A stretch of DNA of 64,000 nucleotides from the NCBI GenBank assembly GCA_026392415.1, contig JAPLCC010000051.1, forward strand, positions 45,222-109,221, written 5' to 3'. Below, one piece after another: positions 1-9,093 of this stretch; the first letter of the stretch is position 1, and each line of letters starts with the position of its first letter. The notes beneath the pieces are model-generated. The model worked only from the letters and a program-made list of their open reading frames with translations. It ran no database searches and had not been told where the DNA came from. The DNA is from Propionibacteriales bacterium. GTDB lineage: Bacteria; Actinomycetota; Actinomycetes; Propionibacteriales; Nocardioidaceae. The translations under genes were made by a program, and so were the position numbers.

Positions 1-1
1 C

Positions 2-1483
2 GGCGACGGCGCGCTGACCGGCGGGATGGCCTGGGAGGCCCTCAACAACATCGCGATCCAGCACCGCAGCAAGCTCGTGATCGTCGTCAACGACAACGGT
101 CGGTCCTACACGCCGACCATCGGCGGCCTGGCCACTGCGCTCACCAGCCTGCGCACGAACCCGCGTTACGAGCAGGTCCTCGACGTCGCCAAGCGCCGAC
201 TCACCGCTGTGCCCGGCGTCGGCCCGGCGGCGTACGACGCGCTGCACGCCGTGAAGAAGGGCCTCAAGGACGCGCTGGCTCCGCAGGGCCTGTTCGAGGA
301 CCTCGGCCTGAAGTACGTCGGCCCGGTCGACGGCCACGACCGCGGAGCCATGGAGCAGGCACTCAGCCAGGCCAAGCGCTTCGGCGGCCCGGTCATCGTG
401 CACGCCATCACGCGCAAGGGGTTCGGTTACGACCCGGCGGAGCGGCACGAGGCCGACCAGTTCCACGCGCCCGGCCCGTTCGACGTCCAGACGGGCATCG
501 AGAAGCCCAAGGGCCGGATCTGGACCGATCACTTCGCCGACCACATCGTCGGCATCGGCGAACGCCGCCCCGACATCGTCGCGATCACTGCTGCGATGAC
601 GCACCCGGTCGGCCTCGACCAGTTCCAGTCCCGCTTCCCGGACCGGTTCTTCGACGTCGGCATCGCCGAGCAGCACGCCGCGACCTCGGCTGCCGGGCTC
701 GCCATGGGTGGCCTGCACCCGGTGTTCGCGGTCTATGCCACGTTCCTCAACCGCGCCTTCGACCAGGTGCTGATGGACGTCGCCCTGCACAAGTGCGGCG
801 TCACCTTCGTGCTCGACCGCTCGGGTGTGACCGGTGACGACGGCGCCAGCCACAACGGCATGTGGGACATGTCGATCCTGCAGGTGGTGCCCGGGTTGCG
901 CCTGGCTGCGCCCCGCGACGTCACCCGGATGCGCGAACTGCTCGACGAGGCCGTCGAGGTCGCCGACGCGCCGACCGTCGTCCGGTTCCCGAAGGGCCCG
1001 CCGCCCGACGACATCCCGGCCGTCGGCAAGGCCGGTGGCTGCGACGTCCTTGCTCGTGAGGGTGCCCGCGACGTCCTGATCGTCTCCGTCGGCTCCATGG
1101 CCACCATCGCCGTCGATGTCGCTGCCCGCCTCGTGGCGCAGGGCATCGGGGTCACGGTCGTCGACCCGCGGTGGGTCAAGCCCGTCGACCCCGCGCTGAT
1201 CGACCTCGCCCGCACCCACCGCCGGGTCGTCACGATCGAGGACAACGGCCGGATCGGCGGCGTCGGGTCGGTGTTGCTGCAGACGCTCACCGACGCGGGC
1301 GTCCGGACTCCGGTGCGCCTGCACGGCATCCCCCAGGAGTTCCTGGGCCACGCGAAGCGTGCGGCGATCCTCGAGCGGGTCGGCCTGACGGCCTCGACCA
1401 TCGCGCTCGACGTGCTCCACGACATCACTGCCGAGCCGGTGGTGGAGGGTCGGACGCTGCTCGATGTGGACGGGAAGCGCTGA
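2..1483 (+). CDS. dxs: 1-deoxy-D-xylulose-5-phosphate synthase, 5' truncated
   Basis: The enzyme condenses pyruvate and glyceraldehyde 3-phosphate to DXP, the first step of the MEP isoprenoid pathway, using thiamine diphosphate. The reading frame is open from base 2 and starts with GDGALTGG, the GDG of the ThDP-binding motif. About 494 residues are visible of the roughly 640 usual, so only the N-terminal part is missing. The middle carries the transketolase pyrimidine domain, with the catalytic Glu in [13 protein letters not shown] and the Dxs-typical [18 protein letters not shown]. The end is a transketolase C-terminal domain. The stop overlaps the next gene by 20 bases, which suggests coupling. 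The true start lies outside the window. Confidence 0.97.
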   Translation, partial: GDGALTGGMAWEALNNIAIQHRSKLVIVVNDNGRSYTPTIGGLATALTSLRTNPRYEQVLDVAKRRLTAVPGVGPAAYDALHAVKKGLKDALAPQGLFEDLGLKYVGPVDGHDRGAMEQALSQAKRFGGPVIVHAITRKGFGYDPAERHEADQFHAPGPFDVQTGIEKPKGRIWTDHFADHIVGIGERRPDIVAITAAMTHPVGLDQFQSRFPDRFFDVGIAEQHAATSAAGLAMGGLHPVFAVYATFLNRAFDQVLMDVALHKCGVTFVLDRSGVTGDDGASHNGMWDMSILQVVPGLRLAAPRDVTRMRELLDEAVEVADAPTVVRFPKGPPPDDIPAVGKAGGCDVLAREGARDVLIVSVGSMATIAVDVAARLVAQGIGVTVVDPRWVKPVDPALIDLARTHRRVVTIEDNGRIGGVGSVLLQTLTDAGVRTPVRLHGIPQEFLGHAKRAAILERVGLTASTIALDVLHDITAEPVVEGRTLLDVDGKR

Positions 1484-2771
1484 ACCCGACCGCGGTCCCA
1501 CGCGCCGGACAGGTCCGGTACGCGGTGCCCTGCGGTCGCTGCTCTTCCTGACGGTCGTCGGCCTGCTCTCCCTCACCGCCTGCTCGGACGACCTGCCTCC
1601 GCCGACGTACTCCGGCGACGAGTTCGCTGACGTGGGCCAGCTGATGCAGCGCACGGTCAACGCCCGCGCCGCCGCGCTGCGCGAGCGCGACATCGCCCGG
1701 TTCCGCCGCACGCTCGTCGGCTCGGACGCGGGACTGGTCAGCGACCAGCAGGTCTACTACGACAACCTCGAGCAGTTGCCGATCCAGGCGCTGCGCTATC
1801 GCGTGCTCCCGAAGACCATCACCCTGGTCGAGGGCACGGACGACTACTGGGCCGAGGTCGTGGTGGCCCTCCAGCTCCAGGGCTACGACGACGCTCCGGT
1901 GCGCACGCGTGACCGGTTCCTGTTCACGCCGTCGGCCAGTGGCACGCGGATGCTGATCGCCTCGACCACCGACTACGAGTGGGAGGCCGACCACCCGGGC
2001 AACGCCCAACCGTGGGACCTCGGTGCCGTGAAGGTCTACGAGCGCCCGGGTGTGCTCGGCGTCTTCGACTACTACACCCAAGAGTCGTCGAGCAGTGTCG
2101 TCGACGCCGTGAGCAGCGGTCGTTCCGACGTGCGGGCCGTGATCGGCAACCAGGAGCCCACGACCGACGGCGTCATCGTCTACTCGCTCCAGGACCCCCC
2201 CTTCCTGCGGGGACTGGCTGACCAGACGGTGGGTGATCCGGATCGCGCCGACGGGCTGACCATCGCGGTGCCCATCGATGCCCGGACGCCGGCGAAGGGC
2301 GCTGCGTCGTACCGGATCTTCCTGAATCCGCGCGTGCTCCTCGAGCAGCCGGCTGTCATCGGTCGCCTCGTCCGGCACGAGCTCACCCACGCGATGCTCC
2401 GCTCCCGTGGACGTGGCGCTCCGTTGTGGATCAACGAGGGTCTCGCCGAGTACGTCTCCGTGCGCCCGATGCCACCTGCGAAGCGTCGGCTCCCTGCCCG
2501 CGCCCTGACCGTCGGCGCGACCGCGACCGACCTCCCGGGCGAGGACGAGTTCGCCGGCAGCGACGCCGAGGCGTGGTACGCCGTGTCGTGGTGGGTCTGC
2601 GAATACGTCGCCAGCGCCTACGGCGAGGACGTCCTCCTGTTGTTGCGCGACCGCCTGGAGAACGGCGCGGATCAGGCCGAGGCGCTGCAGGCTGTGTTGG
2701 GTATCACGTCCAGCCAGCTCGCCCAGCGTGGTGTGGCGTTGATGACGACCACCTACGCGGACGGATCGTGA
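1464..2771 (+). CDS. Secreted lipoprotein with a gluzincin (peptidase-MA-like) zinc peptidase domain
   Basis: The 435-residue protein starts inside the dxs 3' end. A basic stretch and a hydrophobic segment lead to the lipobox LTAC with Cys40, so it should be a lipid-anchored exported protein. Near the C-terminus HELTH (His305 to His309) is followed by NEGLAEY, with Glu325 or Glu329 as the likely third zinc ligand. That is the pattern of the peptidase-MA/M1-like gluzincins. The segment before it, about residues 45-290, resembles nothing I can name. ATG 1464 is the only reasonable start, because no other start codon is visible between it and the signal segment. Substrate and role are unknown. 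Confidence 0.85.
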   Translation: MWTGSAEPDRGPTRRTGPVRGALRSLLFLTVVGLLSLTACSDDLPPPTYSGDEFADVGQLMQRTVNARAAALRERDIARFRRTLVGSDAGLVSDQQVYYDNLEQLPIQALRYRVLPKTITLVEGTDDYWAEVVVALQLQGYDDAPVRTRDRFLFTPSASGTRMLIASTTDYEWEADHPGNAQPWDLGAVKVYERPGVLGVFDYYTQESSSSVVDAVSSGRSDVRAVIGNQEPTTDGVIVYSLQDPPFLRGLADQTVGDPDRADGLTIAVPIDARTPAKGAASYRIFLNPRVLLEQPAVIGRLVRHELTHAMLRSRGRGAPLWINEGLAEYVSVRPMPPAKRRLPARALTVGATATDLPGEDEFAGSDAEAWYAVSWWVCEYVASAYGEDVLLLLRDRLENGADQAEALQAVLGITSSQLAQRGVALMTTTYADGS

Positions 2772-2782
2772 TTCCTCGCCAC

Positions 2783-2788
2783 TAGGCT
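2783..2788 (+). promoter_or_regulatory. -10 box of a leaderless promoter for the PAC2-tesB operon
   Basis: TAGGCT fits the actinobacterial TANNNT -10 pattern and ends 6 nt before GTG 2795. Transcription should begin at or within one base of the start codon. No Shine-Dalgarno sequence is present. No convincing -35 is visible. Confidence 0.6.
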
Positions 2789-2794
2789 GGGGTC

Positions 2795-3772
2795 GTGACT
2801 TCTCCAGCGCAGCCCACCGGCCCGACACCGCGCGTCGTGCACATCGTGGACGAGGTGCCGGAGCTCGAAGGCGTCAGCGACCTCCCGCTGCTCGTGGCCC
2901 TCGAAGGATTCCTCGACGCCGGCAGCGCCGGAGCGCTTGCCTGCCGCCACCTGATCCGGACCGGTGCCCACGCTCCGGACGGTGGGGGAGTCGTGGTGGC
3001 GACGTTCGACGTCGACCAGTTGCACGACTATCGCGCACGCCGACCCCCGATGACCTTTGCGCGCGATCACTACGAGGGCTACGAAGCGCCGCGCCTGGTG
3101 GTGCGACTGCTGCACGACACCGGCGGGTCGCCGTACCTGCTGCTGCACGGGTCGGAGCCCGACATCCGGTGGGAGGCCTTCTGCCGCGCGGTGCTCGAGG
3201 TGGTGGAGCGCTTCGAGGTCGCGCTCGTCGTGTCCATCGGTTCGGTGCCGATGGCCGTGCCGCACACACGGCCGATCGCGATCACCCACCACGCCAACAA
3301 CCCCGAGCTGCTCACGGGCACCAGCCCCTGGCGCGGCGAGCTCCGCGTCCCCAGCAGCGCTCAGGCCCTGCTGGAGGTACGCCTCGGCGACTGGGGTCAT
3401 GACGGGCAGGGCTTCGTTGCGCACGTGCCGCACTACCTGGCCCAGCTGGAGTACCCGCCTGCGTCGATCGCGCTCCTCGAACAGGTCGAGCTGGCTGCGC
3501 GCCTGACCATCGACCTCAGCGATCTGCGCGAGCTCGCCGAGGAGCGCGAGGAGGAGATCGGCCGCTACCTCGCCGCCAACGAGGAGGTGGCGGAGGTCGT
3601 CGCCGCGCTCGAGCAGCAGTACGACACGTTCGCCCGCGCCGAGAACGAGGGCAGCAGCCTGCTGGCCAGCGACGAACCGCTGCCGACGGGTGAGGAGATC
3701 GGTCAGCAGTTCGAGCAGTTCCTGGCCGGACTCGAGGGTCCCGGTCCCGACGAAACAGGAGGACAGGCGTGA
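2795..3772 (+). CDS. PAC2 family protein
   Basis: This 325-residue protein belongs to the PAC2 (proteasome assembly chaperone 2) superfamily, common in actinobacteria but of unsettled function there. The N-terminal core with LVALEGFLDAG and the later SIGSVPMAVPHTRP are typical. The last 80 residues are rich in Glu and Ala and probably helical or coiled-coil, ending in a Gly/Pro/Asp tail. The GTG start sits 6 nt after a TAGGCT -10 box, so the transcript is probably leaderless. The stop overlaps the following tesB start (GTGA), which implies co-expression with the thioesterase. Confidence 0.85.
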   Translation: MTSPAQPTGPTPRVVHIVDEVPELEGVSDLPLLVALEGFLDAGSAGALACRHLIRTGAHAPDGGGVVVATFDVDQLHDYRARRPPMTFARDHYEGYEAPRLVVRLLHDTGGSPYLLLHGSEPDIRWEAFCRAVLEVVERFEVALVVSIGSVPMAVPHTRPIAITHHANNPELLTGTSPWRGELRVPSSAQALLEVRLGDWGHDGQGFVAHVPHYLAQLEYPPASIALLEQVELAARLTIDLSDLRELAEEREEEIGRYLAANEEVAEVVAALEQQYDTFARAENEGSSLLASDEPLPTGEEIGQQFEQFLAGLEGPGPDETGGQA

Positions 3773-4632
3773 CCGAGCGCACCATGGGCGAGGCGACCCG
3801 CAAGCTGGTCGACCTGCTCGACCTCGAGCAGCTCGACACCGACCTGTTCCGCGGCACCCAGCCCGAGACGATCCGGCAGCGCGTGTACGGCGGACAGGTG
3901 GCCGCCCAGGCGCTGATCGCGGCGTCCCGGACGGTGCCCGAGGGCTTCCAGGTGCACTCGCTGCACTCGTACTTCCTGCTGGCCGGCGACTACAACGTCC
4001 CGATCATCTACGACGTCGAGCGGATCCGGGACGGCAAGTCCTTCGCCACCCGCCGCGTCCTCGCGCGCCAGCACGGCCGGCCGATCTACTACCAGTCGCT
4101 CAGTTTCCAAAAGCTCGAGGAGGGCCTCGAGCACCAGGACGTGATGCCCGAGGTGAAGGGTCCCGACGAGGGGCTGAACCTCATGGACCTGATGAAGGAA
4201 CGCGGCAACGACGACGGTCTCAGCACCGAGTGGGCGGCCCTCGACGTCCGCTGGCTCGGCAACTCGGCGTACGGCCTGGACCCCGACCCCCTGCACCCGT
4301 CACGGACCCAGGTGTGGATCCGCGTCGACGGCCGGCTGACCGACGACCCGATGGAGCACCTGGCGACCTTCACCTACGCCAGTGACGTGTCCCTGCTGGG
4401 GGCGACCCTGGCGGCGCACCCGGAGAACGGTCCCCACAAGGTGCAGATGGCCTCCCTGGACCACACCATCTGGTTCCACCGGCCGTTCCGCGCCGACGAG
4501 TGGTGGCTCTACGACCAGCAGTCCCCGTCGGCGAGCGGTGGACGAGGGCTCGCCCTGGGCAGGATCTTCACCCAGGACGGAACCCTCGTCGCCACCGTGG
4601 CTCAGGAGGGGCTGATCCGTCCGCACCGCTGA
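3769..4632 (+). CDS. tesB: Acyl-CoA thioesterase II (TesB)
   Basis: The enzyme hydrolyses fatty acyl-CoA to free acid and CoA in the cytoplasm. The 287 residues form the double hot-dog architecture of TesB, matching the usual length of about 286. The signature YGGQVAAQAL lies in the first repeat. SLDHTIWFHRPF with the catalytic Asp near residue 231, the SPSASGGRG segment and VAQEGL with the catalytic Gln near 279 lie in the second. The GTG start overlaps the preceding stop as GTGA. It ends tail to tail with htdX, leaving 18 bases and no visible terminator. Confidence 0.93.
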   Translation: MTERTMGEATRKLVDLLDLEQLDTDLFRGTQPETIRQRVYGGQVAAQALIAASRTVPEGFQVHSLHSYFLLAGDYNVPIIYDVERIRDGKSFATRRVLARQHGRPIYYQSLSFQKLEEGLEHQDVMPEVKGPDEGLNLMDLMKERGNDDGLSTEWAALDVRWLGNSAYGLDPDPLHPSRTQVWIRVDGRLTDDPMEHLATFTYASDVSLLGATLAAHPENGPHKVQMASLDHTIWFHRPFRADEWWLYDQQSPSASGGRGLALGRIFTQDGTLVATVAQEGLIRPHR

Positions 4633-4650
4633 CGCAGCGCGGACGGGGCC

Positions 4651-5496
4651 TCAGAGTGCCGTCGTACGACCGAGCAGGTGCGGAGCACCCGTCTTCGGGT
4701 TCACCAGCGTGAAGTCGTAGCCGGTTCCGTTCCGGTCGGCGCCGAACTGCGCCTTGCCGGGCAGGAAGATCGGCTTCTTGAACGCCACCTCGACGGTGAC
4801 GGCGTCAGGCAACCGGTTCTCCAGTGCTGCGATGCAGCGGGCCTTGCTCCACATGCCGTGCGCGATGTGGCGCGGGAAGCCCAGCGCCTTGGCGGTGAGC
4901 GGGTAGAGGTGGATCGGGTTGCGGTCACCGGACACGGCACCGTAGGTGCGCCCGATGTTCTCCGGGATGCTCCAGACCGGACCCTTGGCGTCGACGGCGG
5001 CCAGGGACATGCCGGGGTCGCCGTTCTCCTTGTCGCCCTTGCCGATGCGCAGGTACGTCGACACCGACTCCCACACGACCTCGTCCCCGACGGTGCCGGT
5101 CACGTTCATGTCCCACGCGCGACCCTTGGTGCTGGCTCGCAGGTTCTCGGCGACCAGCGACAGCGACACGGTCTCGCCGATCGCCACCGGCCGGTGCTGG
5201 GTGATGGAGTTCTCCAGGTGCACGGAACCGATGGCCGGGAAGGGGAACTTCACGTCGGTCATCAGCTGCATGTGCAGCGGGAAGGCCAGCATGTGCAGGT
5301 AGGGGACCGGTGCGACGTCGCGCTCCGGGAAGCCACACACCGCGGCGTACCGGTTCACAGCAGAACGCTCGACGAGGACGTCGTTGCGTTCGAGGGTGAG
5401 GTCGGGCAGCGTCGTGCTGGTCTTCCTGACGCCCGGCAGCTGGTTCACGCCGGGCACGGCGGGCAGGGCCGCCTTGAGCATCACGGGCAGCGCCAT
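4651..5496 (-). CDS. htdX: MaoC-like (R)-3-hydroxyacyl dehydratase, HtdX-type
   Basis: The 281-residue double hot-dog protein carries the hydratase-2 motif YGAVSGDRNPIH (residues 185-196, catalytic Asp191 and His196) in the C-terminal half. The N-terminal half is a degenerate repeat, as in eukaryotic-type hydratase 2. Length, motif placement and the order htdX-fabG4 / fadA2 match the M. tuberculosis Rv0241c-Rv0242c/Rv0243 locus. It should hydrate or dehydrate 3-hydroxyacyl-CoA or -ACP alongside FabG4. Only one base separates it from the upstream fabG4 stop, so the two form an operon. Confidence 0.88.
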   Translation of the reverse strand: MALPVMLKAALPAVPGVNQLPGVRKTSTTLPDLTLERNDVLVERSAVNRYAAVCGFPERDVAPVPYLHMLAFPLHMQLMTDVKFPFPAIGSVHLENSITQHRPVAIGETVSLSLVAENLRASTKGRAWDMNVTGTVGDEVVWESVSTYLRIGKGDKENGDPGMSLAAVDAKGPVWSIPENIGRTYGAVSGDRNPIHLYPLTAKALGFPRHIAHGMWSKARCIAALENRLPDAVTVEVAFKKPIFLPGKAQFGADRNGTGYDFTLVNPKTGAPHLLGRTTAL

Positions 5497-5497
5497 G

Positions 5498-6844
5498 TCA
5501 GGCCCCCAGCATCATCTGGCCGCAGACCCGGACCACGTTGCCGTTGACGGCCGACGAGGCGGGGTTGGCGTACCAGGCGATGGTCTCGGCGACGTCGACC
5601 GGGAGTCCGCCCTGCGACATCGCGTTCAGGCGCTGTCCGACCTCGCGGGTGGCGAACGGAACCGCAGCGGTCATCGCAGTGATGATGAAGCCCGGAGCGA
5701 CGGCGTTGATCGTGATGCCGTCCTTCAGCTCGTCGGCGAGGCTGTCGACGAAGCCGATGACGCCGGCCTTGGAGGCGGCGTAGTTGGTCTGGCCGACGTT
5801 GCCCGCGATGCCCGCGATCGAGGCGACGCCGATGATCGAGCCGCCCTTGTTGATGATCTTCTGGTCGAGCAGCTCACGGGTGATCAGCTCGGGTGCGGTG
5901 AGGTTGACGCCGATGACCGAGGTCCAGCGGTCGCCCTTGTCGTTGGGCGCCATGTTCGCGAGCTTGCGGTCGCGGGTGATGCCGGCGTTGTGGACGACGA
6001 CGTCGACGCCGCCGTGCTTCTCCTTGAGGTGGTGCGCGATGCGCTGCGGCGCGTCCTTGGCAGTGATGTCGATGGTCAGCCAGTCGCCGTCCAGCTCGGT
6101 CATCAGGGTCTGCAGCTCGCTGGCGGCCTGGGGCACGTCGACACCGACGATGGTCGCGCCGTCGCGGTGCAGCACGCGGGCGATCGACTCACCGATACCG
6201 CGGCTCGCGCCGGTGACGAGGGCGATCTTGCCGGCCAGCGGCTTGGACCAGTCCTCGACGCTCGTGGTCGTGGCCTTGCCGTGCGCGCCGACCCGGACCA
6301 CCTGGGCCGAGACGTAGGCCGACTTGGGGGAGAGGAAGAAGGCGAGGCTGCTGGTGACCGCAGCCTCCTGGCCGTCGGCGACGTAGACCAGCTGGACGGT
6401 GCTGCCGCGGCCGATCTCCTTGCCGAGGCTGCGGGTGAAGCCCTCGAGCGCGCGCTGGGCGATCCGCTCGCTGCCCTTGGTCTGCTCCGGCGGCGTACCG
6501 ATGACGACGACGCGGGCACAGGACTCGATGCTGCGCAGCACGGGGGTGAAGAAGTCGCGGAGGGCGACCAGGTCCGAGGCGTCCTTGATGCCGGTCGCGT
6601 CGAAGACGAGGCCCTTGTACTTCTCGCCTTCGGCAGCCGACGTCGTGGACGCGATGCCGAGCAGGTCGAGCAGGCCGGGGAGCGACTCGGCCAGGCGACC
6701 GGTGCCGCCGACGAGGACGGTGCCCTGCACCAGCGGGTCGCCGTCGGTGTAACGGTCGAGCTCCGTCGGGTTGGGAAGGCCGAGGTTCTTCACGAGGAGC
6801 TTGCCGATCGGGGAGGTCACGAAGCCCTGGTACTTGTCGCTCAT
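5498..6844 (-). CDS. fabG4: High-molecular-weight 3-oxoacyl-(ACP/CoA) reductase FabG4
   Basis: The 448-residue protein is much longer than ordinary FabG. Residues 1-195 form a flavodoxin-like N-terminal domain without an obvious active site. Residues 205-448 form the ketoreductase, with TGASRGIG (211-218), HNAG (285-288), Ser342 and the catalytic pair Tyr355/Lys359 in YAASK. This two-domain form is the HMwFabG known from mycobacteria. ATG 6844 is preceded by a purine-rich AGAGGCGG. It leads the fabG4-htdX operon and is divergent from fadA2 across a 167-base region holding a direct repeat. Confidence 0.93.
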   Translation of the reverse strand: MSDKYQGFVTSPIGKLLVKNLGLPNPTELDRYTDGDPLVQGTVLVGGTGRLAESLPGLLDLLGIASTTSAAEGEKYKGLVFDATGIKDASDLVALRDFFTPVLRSIESCARVVVIGTPPEQTKGSERIAQRALEGFTRSLGKEIGRGSTVQLVYVADGQEAAVTSSLAFFLSPKSAYVSAQVVRVGAHGKATTTSVEDWSKPLAGKIALVTGASRGIGESIARVLHRDGATIVGVDVPQAASELQTLMTELDGDWLTIDITAKDAPQRIAHHLKEKHGGVDVVVHNAGITRDRKLANMAPNDKGDRWTSVIGVNLTAPELITRELLDQKIINKGGSIIGVASIAGIAGNVGQTNYAASKAGVIGFVDSLADELKDGITINAVAPGFIITAMTAAVPFATREVGQRLNAMSQGGLPVDVAETIAWYANPASSAVNGNVVRVCGQMMLGA

Positions 6845-6921
6845 GGTGCGGCCGCCTCTGCTTTCTGCGAGGTTGGAAGTGCGGGAAGGTTGGTCCACGG
6901 GCCGAGCCCGCTCGGAGTCTA

Positions 6922-6940
6922 TGTAACTAGATGTGTAACT
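6922..6940. repeat. Direct repeat TGTAACT x2 in the fabG4/fadA2 divergent promoter region
   Basis: TGTAACT occurs at 6922-6928 and again at 6934-6940, one helical turn and a half apart, in an otherwise G+C-rich stretch. TA-rich -10-like hexamers in both directions overlap it. It is a candidate regulator site for both operons; the regulator is not known. It does not match the inverted repeat found in front of the nearby TetR gene. Confidence 0.4.
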
Positions 6941-7011
6941 CTGAGTCCACATTTCGTGATCTGCCCCTCAAATCGTTCTCTTGAGGGTTTCTGCGCGTGA
7001 GGATAGGAAAC

Positions 7012-8292
7012 ATGGCCAACACAGTTCGTCGGGCCGCCGTCATCGGCGGTAACCGCATTCCCTTCGCCCGTTCCAACGGCGCGTACGCAACCGCTTCCAA
7101 CCAGGAGATGCTGACCGCCGCCCTCGACGGGCTCGTCGCCCGCTTCGGGCTCGAGGGCGAGCGTATCGGTGAAGTGGCCGGCGGTGCCGTGCTCAAGCAC
7201 AGCCGCGACTTCAACCTCGTGCGTGAGTCGGTGCTCAGCACCCGCCTCGCCCCGGAGACCGCTGCCGTCGACCTCCAGCAGGCCTGTGGCACCGGCCTGC
7301 AGGCGATCAACTACATCGCCAACAAGATCAAGCTCGGCCAGATCGAGTCGGGCATCGGTGGCGGTGTCGACACCACTTCCGACGCGCCGATCGCGATCTC
7401 CGAGAAGCTGCGCAAGAAGCTGATCCAGCTCAACAACGCGCGCACCACCAAGGACCGCCTCGCGATCCTCGCGACCATCCGCCCCGGCGACGTGGGCCTG
7501 GCAATCCCGTCCAACGGCGAGCCGCGCACCAAGCTCTCGATGGGGGACCACCAGGCGCTGACCGCCCTGGAGTGGCAGATCTCCCGTGAGGACCAGGACC
7601 TCCTGGCCGTCACCTCCCACCACAACCTCGCGAAGTCGTACGACGAGGGCTGGCAGGACGACCTGATCTCGCCGTTCCGTGGGCTCGAGCGCGACAACAA
7701 CCTGCGCGGCGACTCGTCGCTGGAGAAGCTCGCGACCCTCAAGCCGGTGTTCGGCAAGGGTGCGGCGGCGACCATGACTGCGGCGAACTCCACCCCGCTC
7801 ACCGACGGCGCCTCCGCGGTGCTGCTCGGCTCCGACGAGTGGGCTGAGGCGCACGGCCTCGAGGTGCTGGCGTACTTCGTCGACTCCGAGGTTGCTGCCG
7901 TGGACTTCGTGAACGGTGCGGAGGGTCTGCTCATGGCCCCTGCGTACGCCGTCCCGCGGATGCTCGAGCGCAACGGCCTGTCGCTGCAGGACTTCGACTT
8001 CTACGAGATCCACGAGGCCTTCGCCTCGCAGGTCCTCTCGACCCTCGCTGCGTGGGAGAGCCCGGTGTTCTGCAAGGAGCGCCTCGGCCTCGACGCGCCG
8101 CTCGGCTCGATCGACCGCAGCAAGCTCAATGTCAAGGGCTCCTCGCTCGCCGCTGGTCACCCGTTCTCCGCCACGGGCGGTCGGATCGTGGCCAACACGG
8201 CGAAGCTGCTCAAGGCCAACGGCGGCGGTCGTGCGCTGATCTCGGTCTGCGCGGCCGGCGGCCAGGGCGTCGTCGCGATCATGGAGCGCTGA
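7012..8292 (+). CDS. fadA2: Acetyl-CoA acetyltransferase / 3-ketoacyl-CoA thiolase FadA2
   Basis: The 426-residue thiolase has all catalytic elements: nucleophile Cys92 in QQACGTGLQ, the HEAF segment, His383 in AAGHPFSATGG and Cys413 in CAAGGQG. It catalyses reversible thiolysis of 3-ketoacyl-CoA. The divergent arrangement with fabG4-htdX matches mycobacterial fadA2, so the three enzymes may work on the same acyl chain. I chose ATG 7012, preceded by AGGATAGGAAAC; an in-frame GTG at 6997 would add five residues. A strong hairpin follows the stop. Confidence 0.95.
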   Translation: MANTVRRAAVIGGNRIPFARSNGAYATASNQEMLTAALDGLVARFGLEGERIGEVAGGAVLKHSRDFNLVRESVLSTRLAPETAAVDLQQACGTGLQAINYIANKIKLGQIESGIGGGVDTTSDAPIAISEKLRKKLIQLNNARTTKDRLAILATIRPGDVGLAIPSNGEPRTKLSMGDHQALTALEWQISREDQDLLAVTSHHNLAKSYDEGWQDDLISPFRGLERDNNLRGDSSLEKLATLKPVFGKGAAATMTAANSTPLTDGASAVLLGSDEWAEAHGLEVLAYFVDSEVAAVDFVNGAEGLLMAPAYAVPRMLERNGLSLQDFDFYEIHEAFASQVLSTLAAWESPVFCKERLGLDAPLGSIDRSKLNVKGSSLAAGHPFSATGGRIVANTAKLLKANGGGRALISVCAAGGQGVVAIMER

Positions 8293-8312
8293 GCGACACC
8301 CAGCGACAACGA

Positions 8313-8347
8313 AACGGCCCGCCACGGATCATCCGTGGCGGGCCGTT
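8313..8347. terminator. Bidirectional intrinsic terminator between fadA2 and a TetR gene
   Basis: Bases 8313-8329 are the exact reverse complement of 8331-8347, giving a 17-bp G+C-rich stem around a central C. It lies between two genes that end tail to tail. It is flanked by a short A run on the left and TT on the right, so it can serve both strands. The T tract is weak, as is usual in actinobacteria. Confidence 0.8.
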
Positions 8348-8355
8348 CTGCGTCG

Positions 8356-9057
8356 TCAGGCGCTGGCGCGGTTCGGTGAGACCAGGGCGAGAGCCGACGT
8401 CACCATGTAGGAGCGCACCTGCTCGGCGGTGACCTGGTTGACGACCGGGATTCCGGGGGCGACCTCGCTGACGAGGACACCGAGACGGGCGAGGTGCAGG
8501 GCGCCGAGACCGCTGGCGTAGAGCGTGTTGGCGAGCAGCACCGGGTCGGCGGTCAACGTGAAGGCGCCCTTCTCGGCGCCCTCGGCCAGCGCATCGGAGA
8601 GGATCGTCAGGCACGAGGTCATCCCGCGTCCCAGGCGCAGGAGGGCACTCTCGGACAGGTCGTCGAACAGTTCGTCGCCGGGCCGGGTCATGAGGGACTG
8701 CGCACAGTCGACGAACGCCGGGTGGGCGACGCCGTAGTCGACGAAGGCACCGACGATGCCGGCGAGTCGGTCGGAGTGGTTGCTCGCGCTCGTCGATGCC
8801 GCGCGCATCTCGCCGCTCAGCTCGTCGAGATAGCCGACGAGGGTCAGGGAGAAGAGCTCTTCCTTGCCCGTGAAGTGCCGGTAGACGATCGCCCGGTTGA
8901 TGCCGACCGCGCTGGCGATCTCCTCGATCTGCGCGTCCCGCACGCCCTTGGAGTCGAACAGCTCGCGGGTCGCTGCGATGATCTTCGCTTCGCGCTCGCG
9001 ACGGCGCGCGGCAGCGGCCTTGCGTCGACCGTCGCTTGCGGGTGCCGGGCTTGCCAT
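8356..9057 (-). CDS. TetR family transcriptional regulator
   Basis: The 233-residue protein has an N-terminal TetR helix-turn-helix, residues about 25-70, with ATRELFDSKGVRDAQIEEIA and the recognition part GINRAIVYRHF. The C-terminal ligand domain is not diagnostic. ATG 9057 follows a TACACT -10 box by 6 nt, so the message is probably leaderless. A perfect 6-5-6 inverted repeat lies directly upstream, consistent with autoregulation. The gene lies downstream of fadA2, fabG4 and htdX in convergent orientation. It may control lipid genes, but nothing in the sequence proves it. Confidence 0.88.
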   Translation of the reverse strand: MASPAPASDGRRKAAAARRREREAKIIAATRELFDSKGVRDAQIEEIASAVGINRAIVYRHFTGKEELFSLTLVGYLDELSGEMRAASTSASNHSDRLAGIVGAFVDYGVAHPAFVDCAQSLMTRPGDELFDDLSESALLRLGRGMTSCLTILSDALAEGAEKGAFTLTADPVLLANTLYASGLGALHLARLGVLVSEVAPGIPVVNQVTAEQVRSYMVTSALALVSPNRASA

Positions 9058-9063
9058 GGCCCG

Positions 9064-9069
9064 AGTGTA
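9064..9069 (-). promoter_or_regulatory. -10 box of a leaderless promoter for the TetR gene
   Basis: On the minus strand TACACT ends 6 nt before ATG 9057. The promoter lies between the ligB stop and the TetR start, so the TetR gene can be expressed apart from the upstream ligase. Confidence 0.6.
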
Positions 9070-9076
9070 CGGCGTG

Positions 9077-9093
9077 TGCAACTCAGTGTTGCA
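9077..9093. promoter_or_regulatory. Inverted-repeat operator candidate for the adjacent TetR regulator
   Basis: TGCAAC-TCAGT-GTTGCA is a perfect inverted repeat with 6-base arms and a 5-base spacer. It sits 7 bp upstream of the TetR -10 box and overlaps the last codons and stop of ligB. Position and symmetry are typical of a TetR autoregulatory operator. Confidence 0.55.

Noticed and set aside
5384..7000. Open frame of 538 codons on the plus strand
   Set aside because: It is antisense to fabG4 and the start of htdX, whose products show complete catalytic motifs. The translation is rich in Asp, Arg, Gly and Val without domains, as expected from a G+C-rich shadow frame.
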